64,000 nt of DNA from JAIBJN01 sp963775395 (lineage in GTDB: Bacteria; Actinomycetota; Thermoleophilia; Gaiellales; Gaiellaceae): assembly GCA_963775395.1 (NCBI GenBank), contig CAVZIX010000004.1, positions 186,001 to 250,000 on the forward strand. The letters run 5' to 3'. A program made the position numbers and the translations under genes. Below, piece by piece: positions 15,898 through 23,890 of the stretch. Within the stretch, counting starts at the first letter, position 1. Every line of letters starts with the position of its first letter. A model generated the notes under the pieces. The model searched no databases and was not told where the DNA came from. It was given only the letters and a program-made list of their open reading frames with translations.

Positions 15898-16694
15898 CAG
15901 AAGTGTGCGAAGGGGGTGAGGACGAGGCGGACGAGGACGACGAGCAGGAAGCCTGTGAGCGCGAGGTACGCCGTGCGGCGGCCGCGCCAGCCGGCCTCCC
16001 AGCGAAGGACGAGGAAGCCGGCGTAGACGCTCCAGGTCAGCAGCGTCACCGCCATGGTCGCGTCGAAGGCGGCGGCCTCTGGCTCGAGGCGCGCAAGGCC
16101 GATCCCGACGCCGAGCGTGAGTGCCGGGAGCGCGACCATGATCGTGCGGACCGTGAGCGAGTCCAGCGTCTCGAGCGACGGCGAGCGGAGCCGCAGGACG
16201 CCGGGGCTGTGCCGCTTGAGGCGGCGCTCCTGCCAGAGGTAGAGCGCGGCCAGAGCCGCCGCGAGGGTGAAGCCGGCGAAGGCGGCGAGAATCAGGCCGA
16301 CGTGGAACGTGAGGAAGACGGCGCCGAACTCGGACCGGGCGGGCTTGCCGACGCCGCCCGCGATCCACGCGAGCGTGAGGAGGAACGTCGCCAGCGGCAT
16401 GACTACGAGCCCGAGCAGCCTGAAGGGCGCGCGGCAGCCCCAGATCAGATAGGCGCCGACGCACATCCAGACGAAGAGGTTGAGCGAGCCCGCCCACGTC
16501 CCCCACGGAAAGCCGTCAGCGTGCGCGGCCTGGGCGACGAGGAGCACCGTCTGCGCGAGCCACCCCAGCCGGACGCCCCAGATCGCGTAGCGCACGAGCC
16601 GTCCGGGGCGGACCGTGTCGCCCGCGTAGGCAACCGCCGCCTCCGTGTAGCCGGCGAGCGCAGGCCAGAAGAGGAGCAGCGCCACCTCGGTCAC
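15897..16694 (-). CDS. CcsA/HemX-like cytochrome c assembly membrane protein
   Basis: Integral membrane protein of 265 aa with about eight hydrophobic segments, related to the CcsA/ResC/HemX heme-handling family. It has a partial tryptophan-rich motif (DGFPWGTWAGSLNLFVWMCVG-like, near residues 60-80) and conserved His in LTFHVGLIL. It lies between ccmD and hemA with 4-base overlaps on both sides (GTG start at 16694). It could either present heme with the Ccm system or restrain HemA, as B. subtilis HemX does. Position next to hemA favours the HemX role. Confidence 0.8.
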   Translation of the reverse strand: MTEVALLLFWPALAGYTEAAVAYAGDTVRPGRLVRYAIWGVRLGWLAQTVLLVAQAAHADGFPWGTWAGSLNLFVWMCVGAYLIWGCRAPFRLLGLVVMPLATFLLTLAWIAGGVGKPARSEFGAVFLTFHVGLILAAFAGFTLAAALAALYLWQERRLKRHSPGVLRLRSPSLETLDSLTVRTIMVALPALTLGVGIGLARLEPEAAAFDATMAVTLLTWSVYAGFLVLRWEAGWRGRRTAYLALTGFLLVVLVRLVLTPFAHF

Positions 16695-16888
16695 GGCGCG
16701 ACCTCTTCAGGGTCGGGCTCAGGCTCCGGTGCACGCTCCGCTTCGCGGCGGCGGCGCGCCAGCTCCGCCAGCTCCCCGACCTCGCGCTCGAGCCTGGAGA
16801 GCTTGAAGGCGTAGATGACGAGGTAGGCGAGCAGGACCCCGAGCACGACCAGGTAGGCAGCGGTGACGTACTTCTCCGCGGAGCTCAC
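16691..16888 (-). CDS. CcmD-like small membrane protein
   Basis: A 65 aa protein with one membrane helix (AAYLVVLGVLLAYLVIYAF) followed by a charged coiled segment and a Glu/Pro tail. Size, topology and position directly after ccmC match CcmD, which helps release heme-loaded CcmE from the CcmABC exporter. Sequence similarity in this family is weak, so the assignment leans on context. The GTG start at 16888 overlaps the ccmC stop, and its stop overlaps the next start, both as GTGA. Confidence 0.75.
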   Translation of the reverse strand: MSSAEKYVTAAYLVVLGVLLAYLVIYAFKLSRLEREVGELAELARRRREAERAPEPEPDPEEVAP

Positions 16889-17577
16889 GAAAGGGCCTCC
16901 CGCAGCTCGCGCAGGCGCTCGTCAACCCGCTTGCCGGTCAGCTCGTTCGCGTACAGCGACGCCGCGAGGGCGAGCGTCCCGGCGAAGCAGATGACGAACG
17001 TGAGGAGCTGGCTTCCCGCGAGCCTCTCGCCGACGTCACGGTCGAAGACGACCGGGTGGATGAGCCCTTCGGCGAGCCTGATGGCCAGGAAGCTGACCGG
17101 TATGAGCACGACGCCGAAGAGCGCGTAGACCGCAGACATTCGCGCTCGCCTGGGGCCGGGCTCGACCGAGTAGCGGAGCATGAAGTAAGCCGAGTAGAAG
17201 AGGAAGAGGACGAGGAAGAGCACGAGCTGCCGCTCGCCCCAGCTCCACCAGACGCCCCAGGACGTGCGCGCCCAGATCGAGCCCGTGACGAGCGTGAGGA
17301 TCCCGAAGATCACGCCCATGTGCACAGCGGTGTAGCTCTCCAGGTCGTAGCGGTCGTCGCGGACCCAGAGGAGCCGCAATGCCTTCCACGCCGCCCAGCC
17401 GAAGCACGCGTACGCAGTGAGGGCGACGGGGACGTGGATGTAGAAGATCCGCTGCCGGAAGCCCTCGAGCGGCGCGTCGGGCACCCAGTAGAACGCGAGC
17501 GCCAGACCTACGAGCAGCAGGACGAAGGCTGCGACCGCGAGCGCGACCGCGTTGTTATTCCGTAACGACGTACTCAA
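16885..17577 (-). CDS. ccmC: heme exporter subunit CcmC
   Basis: Membrane protein that binds heme on the outer face and attaches it to CcmE during cytochrome c maturation. The 230 aa chain has six membrane segments, conserved His residues in YIHVPVAL and ESYTAVHMGVIF, and the WWD-like heme-binding motif WGVWWSWGERQLV. The start is probably TTG at 17577 (MSTSLRNNNAV), overlapping ccmB by 23 bases; another TTG at 17601 is possible. No ccmE, ccmF or ccmH gene is seen in this window. Confidence 0.88.
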   Translation of the reverse strand: MSTSLRNNNAVALAVAAFVLLLVGLALAFYWVPDAPLEGFRQRIFYIHVPVALTAYACFGWAAWKALRLLWVRDDRYDLESYTAVHMGVIFGILTLVTGSIWARTSWGVWWSWGERQLVLFLVLFLFYSAYFMLRYSVEPGPRRARMSAVYALFGVVLIPVSFLAIRLAEGLIHPVVFDRDVGERLAGSQLLTFVICFAGTLALAASLYANELTGKRVDERLRELREALS

Positions 17578-18193
17578 AGCTCGCCCAGGACAGGATCGCA
17601 AAGATCAGGTCGTAGAGAGCGAGGAAGCCGAGGAAACGGCCGGGATCGTCCGAGATCGAGGCGCCGACGCCGCCGACCACGATCGGGATGGCGAGCGGGA
17701 GCAGGAGCAGCGGGAGCAGGAGCTCGCGGGCGCGGCTCGCGGCGGCCATGGCGGCAAGCAGCGTCCCCACCGCGGCCAGCCCGAGGTCCGCGAGCACGAC
17801 AGCGGCGACCAGCTCCCACGTGAGCGGCTCGAAGAAGAGCGCGAACGCGGGCAGCGCCACGACCTCCGCGAGAGCGAGGAACGCGAGGACGGCGATCGCC
17901 TTGCCGAGCCAGATCGCGCTCCGGTCGCACGGGGCGAGGATCAGCCCGTCCAGCACGCGCTGCTCACGCTCGGCCGCGAAGGCGCGCGTAAGCCCGAGGA
18001 TGGCGGTGAAGAGGATCGCCACCCACAGCAGCCCGTACGCCGCCTCCTCCCCGGTGCCCGCCGGAAGCGAGAAGCTGAAGACGACGAGCGTAGCCACGAC
18101 GAAGAGCACCATGGAAAGGAAGGTGTCCCGGGAGCGAAGCTCGAGCCGCAGGTCCTTGCGCGCGAGCGTGCCGACGTCGGCGAGGTAGTTCAC
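17555..18193 (-). CDS. ccmB: heme exporter subunit CcmB
   Basis: Membrane subunit of the CcmAB ATPase that drives release of holo-CcmE. The 212 aa protein has six hydrophobic segments and the CcmB pattern KDLRLELRSRDTFLSM, AAEREQRVLDGLILAP and ILPLAIPIVV-like segments. GTG at 18193 overlaps the ccmA stop as GTGA. It is coupled on both sides within the operon. Confidence 0.9.
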   Translation of the reverse strand: MNYLADVGTLARKDLRLELRSRDTFLSMVLFVVATLVVFSFSLPAGTGEEAAYGLLWVAILFTAILGLTRAFAAEREQRVLDGLILAPCDRSAIWLGKAIAVLAFLALAEVVALPAFALFFEPLTWELVAAVVLADLGLAAVGTLLAAMAAASRARELLLPLLLLPLAIPIVVGGVGASISDDPGRFLGFLALYDLIFAILSWASFEYVVTE

Positions 18194-18774
18194 GCCAGTG
18201 CCAACCGGCCGGTGACAAGCGAGGCCACGCGTTCGGGATCGTGCGTGGCCAGGACGAGCGTCCGCTCGCCCGCGACGGCGGCGAGCTCGGCGTCGAGGAG
18301 CGCAGCGCCGGCTTCGTCCAGGCCCGCGTAGGGCTCGTCCAGGAGAAGGAGGTCGGGGTCGTGCAGCAGCGTCCGGCACAAGGCGAGCCGCTGCTGCATT
18401 CCGCGCGAGAACGCCGACACGCGCTCGTGCCGCGCCTCCCAGAGGTCGAAGCGCTCCAGGAGCATCCCCGTCCGCTCGCGCCGCTCCGGCACGCGGTAGA
18501 GGCGCCCGTAGAGGTCGAGGTTCTCGAGCGCGGTCAGCTCGCGGTAGACGAGCGGCTCGTGGGCAAGGTACCCGACACGGCCGCGATCGACGCCGACCTC
18601 GAGCTCGCCCGCGGTGGGGGCGAGGAGACCCGCACAGAGAGCGAGCAGCGTCGACTTGCCGGAGCCGTTCGGGCCCGTGACGACGAGGAGGTCGCGCTCG
18701 GCAACGTCGAGGTCGAGGTCGCGGAGGACGCGCTTCGTCCCAAAGCTGCGGCCGAGGCTGCGCGCCCGGATCAT
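18190..18774 (-). CDS. ccmA: heme exporter ATP-binding subunit CcmA
   Basis: ABC-type ATPase of cytochrome c maturation. The compact 194 aa chain carries Walker A GPNGSGKST, an ABC signature variant FSRGMQQRLAL (SRGMQ instead of LSGGQ, usual for CcmA), Walker B LLLLDEPYAGLD and the switch His in LATHD. The ATG at 18774 overlaps the prenyltransferase stop as ATGA. Confidence 0.93.
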   Translation of the reverse strand: MIRARSLGRSFGTKRVLRDLDLDVAERDLLVVTGPNGSGKSTLLALCAGLLAPTAGELEVGVDRGRVGYLAHEPLVYRELTALENLDLYGRLYRVPERRERTGMLLERFDLWEARHERVSAFSRGMQQRLALCRTLLHDPDLLLLDEPYAGLDEAGAALLDAELAAVAGERTLVLATHDPERVASLVTGRLALA

Positions 18775-19634
18775 GCGAGCACGTCCACCAGGACGAATGC
18801 AAAGAAGGTGACGCTGATGACGCCGTTCATCGTGAAGAACGCCGCGTCGAGCCGCCGCGTGTCGCTCGGAGAGATGAGCGAGTGCTCGTAGACGAGCAGG
18901 CCGGCGACCGAGATCACGCCGAGCCAGTAGAAGACGCCCGCGTCGAGGCCCAGGCCGGCCGCTGCGAGGAAGGCGACCGTGGCGATGTGGCAGACCCGCG
19001 CGACGGCGAACGTCGCCGCGACGCCGAACCTCGCCGGCAGCGAATGTAGCCCGTGCGCGCGATCGTGCTCGAGGTCGAAGAGCGCGTAGAGAACGTCGAA
19101 TCCCGCCACCCACACCGCGACGGCAGCACCGAGGAGCCAGGCCTCCAGCGGCATGTCGTTCGTGATCGCCGCCCAGGCGCCCACCGGCGCGAGGCCGTCC
19201 ACGGCGCCGAGCCAGAAGTGCGAGAGCCAGGTCGCACGCTTCAGATACGGGTAGATCACGAACGCGACGACGGGGATCGGCCACAGCCAGCGCACGATCG
19301 GCGCGAGCTGGTAGACCGCGACGAGGAAGACTGCGAGCGAGACGACCGAGAAGAGGGCGACGTGCCACGGCCGGAGGGCGCCGCTCGGAAGCTCGCGCCC
19401 GGCCGTGCGCGGGTTGCGAGCGTCGATCCCCGCGTCGATCAAGCGGTTGAGGGCCATGGCAAGGCTGCGCGCCCCAACCATGGCGACCGTGATCCAAAAG
19501 AGGTCGCCGCCCCCGGGGACCTCTCCGACGGCGAGGAACGCTCCGATGTACGCAAACGGCAGCGCGAAGATCGTGTGCTCGAACTTGACGAGCGAGAGGA
19601 AGAGCCGCGGGTAGCGGAGCACGGCGGCCGTCAT
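18771..19634 (-). CDS. mqnP: UbiA-family prenyltransferase, probable MqnP
   Basis: Membrane prenyltransferase that attaches a polyprenyl chain to an aromatic acid in quinone synthesis. The 287 aa protein has about eight membrane segments and both Asp-rich sites: NRLIDAGIDARNPRTAGR (first, NDxxDxxxD type) and DLEHDRAHGLHSLPARFG (second). Many actinobacteria make menaquinone by the futalosine route with MqnP, and the adjacency to ccm genes fits that. A 4-hydroxybenzoate (UbiA) role is the alternative. The ATG at 19634 overlaps the mog stop. Confidence 0.85.
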   Translation of the reverse strand: MTAAVLRYPRLFLSLVKFEHTIFALPFAYIGAFLAVGEVPGGGDLFWITVAMVGARSLAMALNRLIDAGIDARNPRTAGRELPSGALRPWHVALFSVVSLAVFLVAVYQLAPIVRWLWPIPVVAFVIYPYLKRATWLSHFWLGAVDGLAPVGAWAAITNDMPLEAWLLGAAVAVWVAGFDVLYALFDLEHDRAHGLHSLPARFGVAATFAVARVCHIATVAFLAAAGLGLDAGVFYWLGVISVAGLLVYEHSLISPSDTRRLDAAFFTMNGVISVTFFAFVLVDVLA

Positions 19635-20110
19635 GTCTGACGGTGGGCGGTCTGCTCTCCGGCGAGGAGCCCGAGGGCATGGGAGAGGGCAGGCCTCAGC
19701 ACCTCGAAGCCGTCCCGCGCGCCGCCGGGCGAGCCGGGGAAGTTGACGACCAGGGTCGAGCCCACGACGCCGGCGACCCCGCGGGAGAGCAGCCCGTGCG
19801 GCGTCTTCGCAATCGAGTCCGCGCGCACCGCCTCGGCGATCCCGGGCGCGAAGCGGTCGAGCACGTCGCTCGTCGCCTCGGGCGTCACGTCCCGGGGACC
19901 GAAGCCCGTGCCGCCGGTGGTGAGCACGACCTGGGCCGAGGCGGCCAGCTCCCGCACCGCCGCGGCGATCGCGGCGCGCTCGTCGGGAACGACGCGGCGC
20001 TCGACGTCGTAACCCTCGTCGGCGAGCAGCTCAGCGAGGACGTCGCCGCTCCGGTCCTCGCGCTCGCCGGCAGAGACACCGTCCGAGACGGTGATGACCG
20101 CCGCCCTCAG
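19631..20110 (-). CDS. mog: molybdopterin-binding protein MogA/MoaB, probable CTG start
   Basis: Molybdopterin adenylyltransferase family, which activates molybdopterin before metal insertion by MoeA. The 159 aa chain has VITVSDG, LTTGGTGFGPRDVTPEAT and VVNFPGSPGGARDGFE. The first ATG/GTG/TTG is at 19957 and would remove 51 residues, including the first strand. CTG at 20110 gives (M)RAAVITVSDG, the standard family N-terminus, and overlaps the moaC stop as CTGA. moaC precedes it, which supports a Moco role. Confidence 0.88.
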   Translation of the reverse strand: MRAAVITVSDGVSAGEREDRSGDVLAELLADEGYDVERRVVPDERAAIAAAVRELAASAQVVLTTGGTGFGPRDVTPEATSDVLDRFAPGIAEAVRADSIAKTPHGLLSRGVAGVVGSTLVVNFPGSPGGARDGFEVLRPALSHALGLLAGEQTAHRQT

Positions 20111-20559
20111 GAGACGACCTCCTTCGTCTTCTCCAGCAGGCGGACGTCCTCGATCACCATCTCCTTGTCGATCGCCTTCGCCATGTCGTAGACCGTGAGG
20201 GCGGCGACGGTCGCGGCAGTCAGCGCCTCCATCTCGACGCCCGTCTGCGCGGTCGTCTCGGCACCGGCCTCGATCTCGACGCCTCCCTCGCCCACCTCGA
20301 GCCGCACCTCCAGGTGGCTGAGCGGAAGCGGGTGGCAGAGGGGAATCAGCTCTGCGGTTCGCTTCGCGGCCATGATCCCGGCGACCTGCGCCGTGGCCAG
20401 CGCGTCGCCCTTCGGGAGCGCCCGCAGGCGCTCGGCCGTCTCCGCCCGCATGCGCACGAAGGCGCGCGCGACCGCGCGACGGCGTGCGGGCGGCTTGGCG
20501 CCGACGTCCACCATGTGGATCGCGCCGCTCTCGTCGACGTGGCTCAGCTCGTCGGTCAC
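20107..20559 (-). CDS. moaC: cyclic pyranopterin monophosphate synthase MoaC
   Basis: Forms cyclic pyranopterin monophosphate from the MoaA product in molybdenum cofactor synthesis. The 150 aa protein is full length: MVDVGAKPPARRRAVA, the active-site LIPLCHPLPLSHLEV, AQTGVEMEALTAAT and YDMAKAIDKEMVI. It starts with GTG at 20559. A possible -10, TAGTCT (20567-20572 on this strand), lies 7 bases upstream, so the transcript may be leaderless. It heads a 13-gene run with no intergenic base. MoaA is not in the window; MoeA is at 30.9 kb. Confidence 0.95.
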   Translation of the reverse strand: MTDELSHVDESGAIHMVDVGAKPPARRRAVARAFVRMRAETAERLRALPKGDALATAQVAGIMAAKRTAELIPLCHPLPLSHLEVRLEVGEGGVEIEAGAETTAQTGVEMEALTAATVAALTVYDMAKAIDKEMVIEDVRLLEKTKEVVS

Positions 20560-20580
20560 GCCGGTAAGACTAAGCCGAAG

Positions 20581-22071
20581 TTAGGCGGAGAGCGGCGAGG
20601 CGAGCGACTCCCGCGCCTCGTCGAGGTCGGCGAGCAGGCCTGCGATCCAGGCGAGGATGTCGTACTCGCGCACGTGCGCGGCAATCGCCTCGCGACGGCG
20701 GCGGCGCTCGCCTGCGGCCATCGTCAGCGCCTCGTTCAGCGCCTCGGCCTGCCCGGAGACGTCGAACGGGTTCACCGTCAGCGCCCACTTCCCGAGCTCG
20801 TCGTGCGCGCCGGTGTTCTCCGAGAGCACGAGCACGCCGTCGCGCGTGTTGACGAGGGGTGCTTCCTTCGCCACCAGGTTCATCCCGTCGAAGATCGCGT
20901 TCACCAGGAGCACGTCGAACTGCTTGTAGGCAGCCACCGCCTGCGGGAAGTTGTCCTGGATCTGGACGTCGAGCGGAACCCACCCTTCGCGCTGGAAGCG
21001 GTCGTTGACCACCCGCGCGGCGCGCTGGACGGCGCCGAGGTACTCCGCGTACTCGGGGATGTCCTGGCGAGAGGGATCGAGCAGGGCGAGCATCTGGACG
21101 CGCCCGTGCATCTCGGGATGGGCGTCCAGGTAGAGCTCGTAGGCGCGGAAGCCCCGCACGACGTTCTTGGACGGGTCCGTGCGATCGACTCGGAGGATGA
21201 GGAACTCGGGCCGTTCGGCCTCGATCGCCGCCTCCTGCTCGAGCACGGCCTCGCTCTCCGCTACCTCGTCGAACTCGTGAGGGTCGACCGAGATCGGGCG
21301 CGCCCGCACGTGGGCAATGTGCTCGCCGACGCGCACCTCGGCGCCCGCGTCGGGCTGGACGTCGAGGATGTCCTCGCAGCAGCGCAGGAAGCTCTGGCTC
21401 CAGCGGCGCGTGTGAAAACTGACGACGTCGCTCGCGAGCAGCCCTTCGTGGATGGCACGGCGAATGGTCTCCGGGAGCACCCGCCAGTAGTCCGGCATGG
21501 GCCACGGGACGTGCACGAAATGGGAGAGGAGCGCTCTCGGGGCACGCTGGCGGACGAGCCCGGGGGCGATGTAGAGGTGGTAGTCGTGGAAGGACACGGC
21601 GGCCTCCGGCTCGCGCTCGAGCTCGGCGACGACCGCGTCCGCGAAGTCCCGGTTGACCGCGACGTAGCCCTCGTTCCACGCGTGGTGCAGTCCGTGGTCG
21701 ACGTCCGGTGCGCTCGCGAGGCCCCAGAGGTAGTGCTGGATGAACCACAGCATCGGGTTCGCGATCACGTTGTAGTACCAGTCGTAGGCCGAGGGGTCGT
21801 GCGCGACGAGCCGCAGCCGGTAGGGAGCGCCGCCGCGCGCGGTCTCCTCGATCGCCTCGCCTCCCGCCTCGTCCGCCACCACCCTGTCCTCGTCGGACAT
21901 GGCGCTCGCGACCCAGGTCACGTCGTGGTGCTCGACGAGGCTGCGCAGCGCGGTGACGAGGCCGCCTCCGCCGCGCCTCGCGATGCGCTCGCCGTCCGGG
22001 CCGCGGTCGAACACGACCGGGCCGCGGTTCGAGACGACGATGAGCTTGCGCCGGGCCGCCATCCCGGACAC
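20581..22071 (-). CDS. otsA: trehalose-6-phosphate synthase (OtsA, GT20)
   Basis: Transfers glucose from a nucleotide sugar to glucose-6-phosphate to make trehalose-6-phosphate. The 496 aa protein has VVSNRGPV, ARRGGGGLVTAL, YDWYYNVIANPMLWF, FHDYHLYIAPGLVR, HVPWPMPDYWRVLP, RVDRTDPSKNV and DGMNLVAKEAPLVN, matching GT20 throughout. A start at ATG 22062 (MAARRKLIVVSNRG) is equally possible. No OtsB-type phosphatase domain or gene is seen nearby. TreT lies 18 bases upstream on the same strand. Confidence 0.93.
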   Translation of the reverse strand: MSGMAARRKLIVVSNRGPVVFDRGPDGERIARRGGGGLVTALRSLVEHHDVTWVASAMSDEDRVVADEAGGEAIEETARGGAPYRLRLVAHDPSAYDWYYNVIANPMLWFIQHYLWGLASAPDVDHGLHHAWNEGYVAVNRDFADAVVAELEREPEAAVSFHDYHLYIAPGLVRQRAPRALLSHFVHVPWPMPDYWRVLPETIRRAIHEGLLASDVVSFHTRRWSQSFLRCCEDILDVQPDAGAEVRVGEHIAHVRARPISVDPHEFDEVAESEAVLEQEAAIEAERPEFLILRVDRTDPSKNVVRGFRAYELYLDAHPEMHGRVQMLALLDPSRQDIPEYAEYLGAVQRAARVVNDRFQREGWVPLDVQIQDNFPQAVAAYKQFDVLLVNAIFDGMNLVAKEAPLVNTRDGVLVLSENTGAHDELGKWALTVNPFDVSGQAEALNEALTMAAGERRRRREAIAAHVREYDILAWIAGLLADLDEARESLASPLSA

Positions 22072-22089
22072 CCTAACGACCGCGCTCGC

Positions 22090-23373
22090 TTAGCCCGAGC
22101 GCAGCGTCGTCACGAGCTCCGACACGGCCTCGCCGTTGCCGGAGAGCTCGTTGAAGAGGGCCAGCCAGTCGCGCAGGAGGCGCGGGGTGAGGAAGTTGCG
22201 GCGAACGAACTCCTTGCCGCGAAGGGCCATCGCCCGCGCCTCGACCGGGTCGTCGAGGATGGCCACCGTCGCCTTCGCGCACTCCTCGACCGAGTCGACG
22301 AGGTAGCCCGTTTCCCGGTCCTGGATCTGGGCGACGATGCCGCCGACACGGCCGGCAACGGTCGGCCGGCCCTTCCAGAGCGACTCCGTCACGGTGAGGC
22401 CGAAGCCCTCGCGGATCGACTTCTGGAGGACGGCCGCCGAGTGCACCTGGAAGGCGTTCACCTCCACCGACCCGACGTTGTTCAGGTTCGAGAGGATGAA
22501 GATGTCCGGGTCGCCCCCCGCCGCCTCGACCGTGCGGTTGTAGTACTCCCAGCCCTCGGGGTCGTCGTGGGCCATGGAGCCGACGAGCGCGAGCTGCACC
22601 TCGGGATGCGACTCGCGCACGAGGCGCCACGCCTCGATGACGCCGAGCGGGTCCTTCCACGGGTCGAAGCGGGAAACCTGCGTGATCAGCGGACGGCTGA
22701 CGTCGATCCCGAACTGGTCGACGATGTACGAGGCGTCCTCGGCCGAGAGGGCCATGTTCTTGGGAGCGAGCGGATCGATCGCGGGCGGCCAGATCCACGC
22801 GGGCGGCAGCGTGTCGGCGGCGGGAACGTATTCCTGCCGGTGGAAGATGGCCGCGTCGTGGAGGCCGAGCCACGGCGTGAGGAAATCGAGCACCTGCCGG
22901 TTAGGGGTCGAGAGGTCGATGTGGCAGCGCCAGATCCAGTGGTCGGCGTGGTCTCGGGCCTGCTCGATCATCCCGGCCGGCTGTGGGTCGTGGACGATCA
23001 CGAAGTCGTACTCGCCCTCGAGCGCCTCGGCGTTCATCGCGTTGTAGCGCCGGAAGATCTCCTGCTGCTCCTCGGTCAGCCCGGTCGGGTCGCCCTGGAG
23101 CGCGTTGTGAATCGTCTTCGTGACGTCGAAGAACTCGTCCTGCCCGTAGATGACCTGCCACTCCGCCTCGAGCCCGGCGTCGCGCATGAGCGGCACGAGC
23201 GTGTAGAGGATCTCCGCCACGCCGCCGCCGAACGCGGTGGCCGAGAGGTGCAGGACACGCTTGCCGGCGAGGGGCTCCGCCAGGGCGCGGATCTCGTCCA
23301 TCAGGCCGCGCGCGGCGATCGACGCGTAGTCCCCGAGATGCTTCGTCCCGACGTTGACGGCCAGTAGGTTCAC
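22090..23373 (-). CDS. treT: trehalose glycosyltransferring synthase TreT (GT4)
   Basis: GT4 glycosyltransferase that makes trehalose from an NDP-glucose and free glucose in one reversible step. The 427 aa protein shows HLSATAFGGGVAEIL near residue 44, VHDPQPAGMIE, WRCHIDLSTPNRQV, ITQVSRFDPWKDPLGVI and the donor-site motif KSIREGFGLTVTESLWKGRPTVA. It starts with GTG at 23373. It shares an operon with otsA, so two biochemically different trehalose routes are co-located. Trehalose phosphorylase-like activity is the nearest alternative. Confidence 0.9.
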   Translation of the reverse strand: MNLLAVNVGTKHLGDYASIAARGLMDEIRALAEPLAGKRVLHLSATAFGGGVAEILYTLVPLMRDAGLEAEWQVIYGQDEFFDVTKTIHNALQGDPTGLTEEQQEIFRRYNAMNAEALEGEYDFVIVHDPQPAGMIEQARDHADHWIWRCHIDLSTPNRQVLDFLTPWLGLHDAAIFHRQEYVPAADTLPPAWIWPPAIDPLAPKNMALSAEDASYIVDQFGIDVSRPLITQVSRFDPWKDPLGVIEAWRLVRESHPEVQLALVGSMAHDDPEGWEYYNRTVEAAGGDPDIFILSNLNNVGSVEVNAFQVHSAAVLQKSIREGFGLTVTESLWKGRPTVAGRVGGIVAQIQDRETGYLVDSVEECAKATVAILDDPVEARAMALRGKEFVRRNFLTPRLLRDWLALFNELSGNGEAVSELVTTLRSG

Positions 23374-23403
23374 GGCGGCGGAGGATACCGCGCGCCGCGG
23401 CGC

Positions 23404-23829
23404 TTACCCGAGTGTCTTGGTGAAGCGCAGGCAGGACCCGGTCCCGCCGGAGCGCGGCCCGATGCTGAGATCGTCCGTGAGCGCCCTGATGATCGCGATG
23501 CCGAGCCCGCCTTCGTCGAGCTCGCCGGCCTCGATCTCCAGGATCTCCGGATCGAACCCGCCGCCGTCGTCGGAGACCTCGACGGCGAGGCGATCGGTCG
23601 CCAGCTCGTAGCGGATCTCCACGGCACCATCGCGCCCGCCGTCGTAGGCGTGCCGGATCGAGTTCGAGCATGCCTCCGTCAGAGCGAGCTTCATGTCGGC
23701 GATCAGCTCCGGCTCGACCGCGAGCGGACGGAGAAGCCCGCTGAGAGCGAGCCGACCCAGCGCGATGTACTCGGCTCTCGCCGGGATCACGAGCGAGACG
23801 ATGCTCGCCGAGGTTCCGTTCTTCTTCAT
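23404..23829 (-). CDS. anti-sigma factor-like ATP-binding protein (RsbW/SpoIIAB family)
   Basis: GHKL-fold ATPase of 141 aa, related to serine kinases that sequester sigma factors or phosphorylate anti-sigma antagonists. The N box is ALTEACSNSIRHAY, G1 is VSDDGGGFDP and G2 is EGGLGIAIIRALTDD. The upstream frame is open, but MKKNGTSASIVSLVIPA from 23829 is the natural start. No sigma factor or STAS antagonist lies next to it; the closest sigma gene is at 61.6 kb. It is 30 bases from the TreT start on the same strand, so it may regulate stress genes including trehalose synthesis. That is inference. Confidence 0.85.
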   Translation of the reverse strand: MKKNGTSASIVSLVIPARAEYIALGRLALSGLLRPLAVEPELIADMKLALTEACSNSIRHAYDGGRDGAVEIRYELATDRLAVEVSDDGGGFDPEILEIEAGELDEGGLGIAIIRALTDDLSIGPRSGGTGSCLRFTKTLG

Positions 23830-23890
23830 CACGCGTTGGTCCGCCGCAGGCGCGGTCTGATGGGGGCGAAATCTAGCGGTCGCAGCAACG

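Noticed and set aside
20314..23367. Open frame of about 1000 codons on the plus strand across otsA and treT
   Set aside because: Antisense shadow of two confident genes; low-complexity sequence without motifs.
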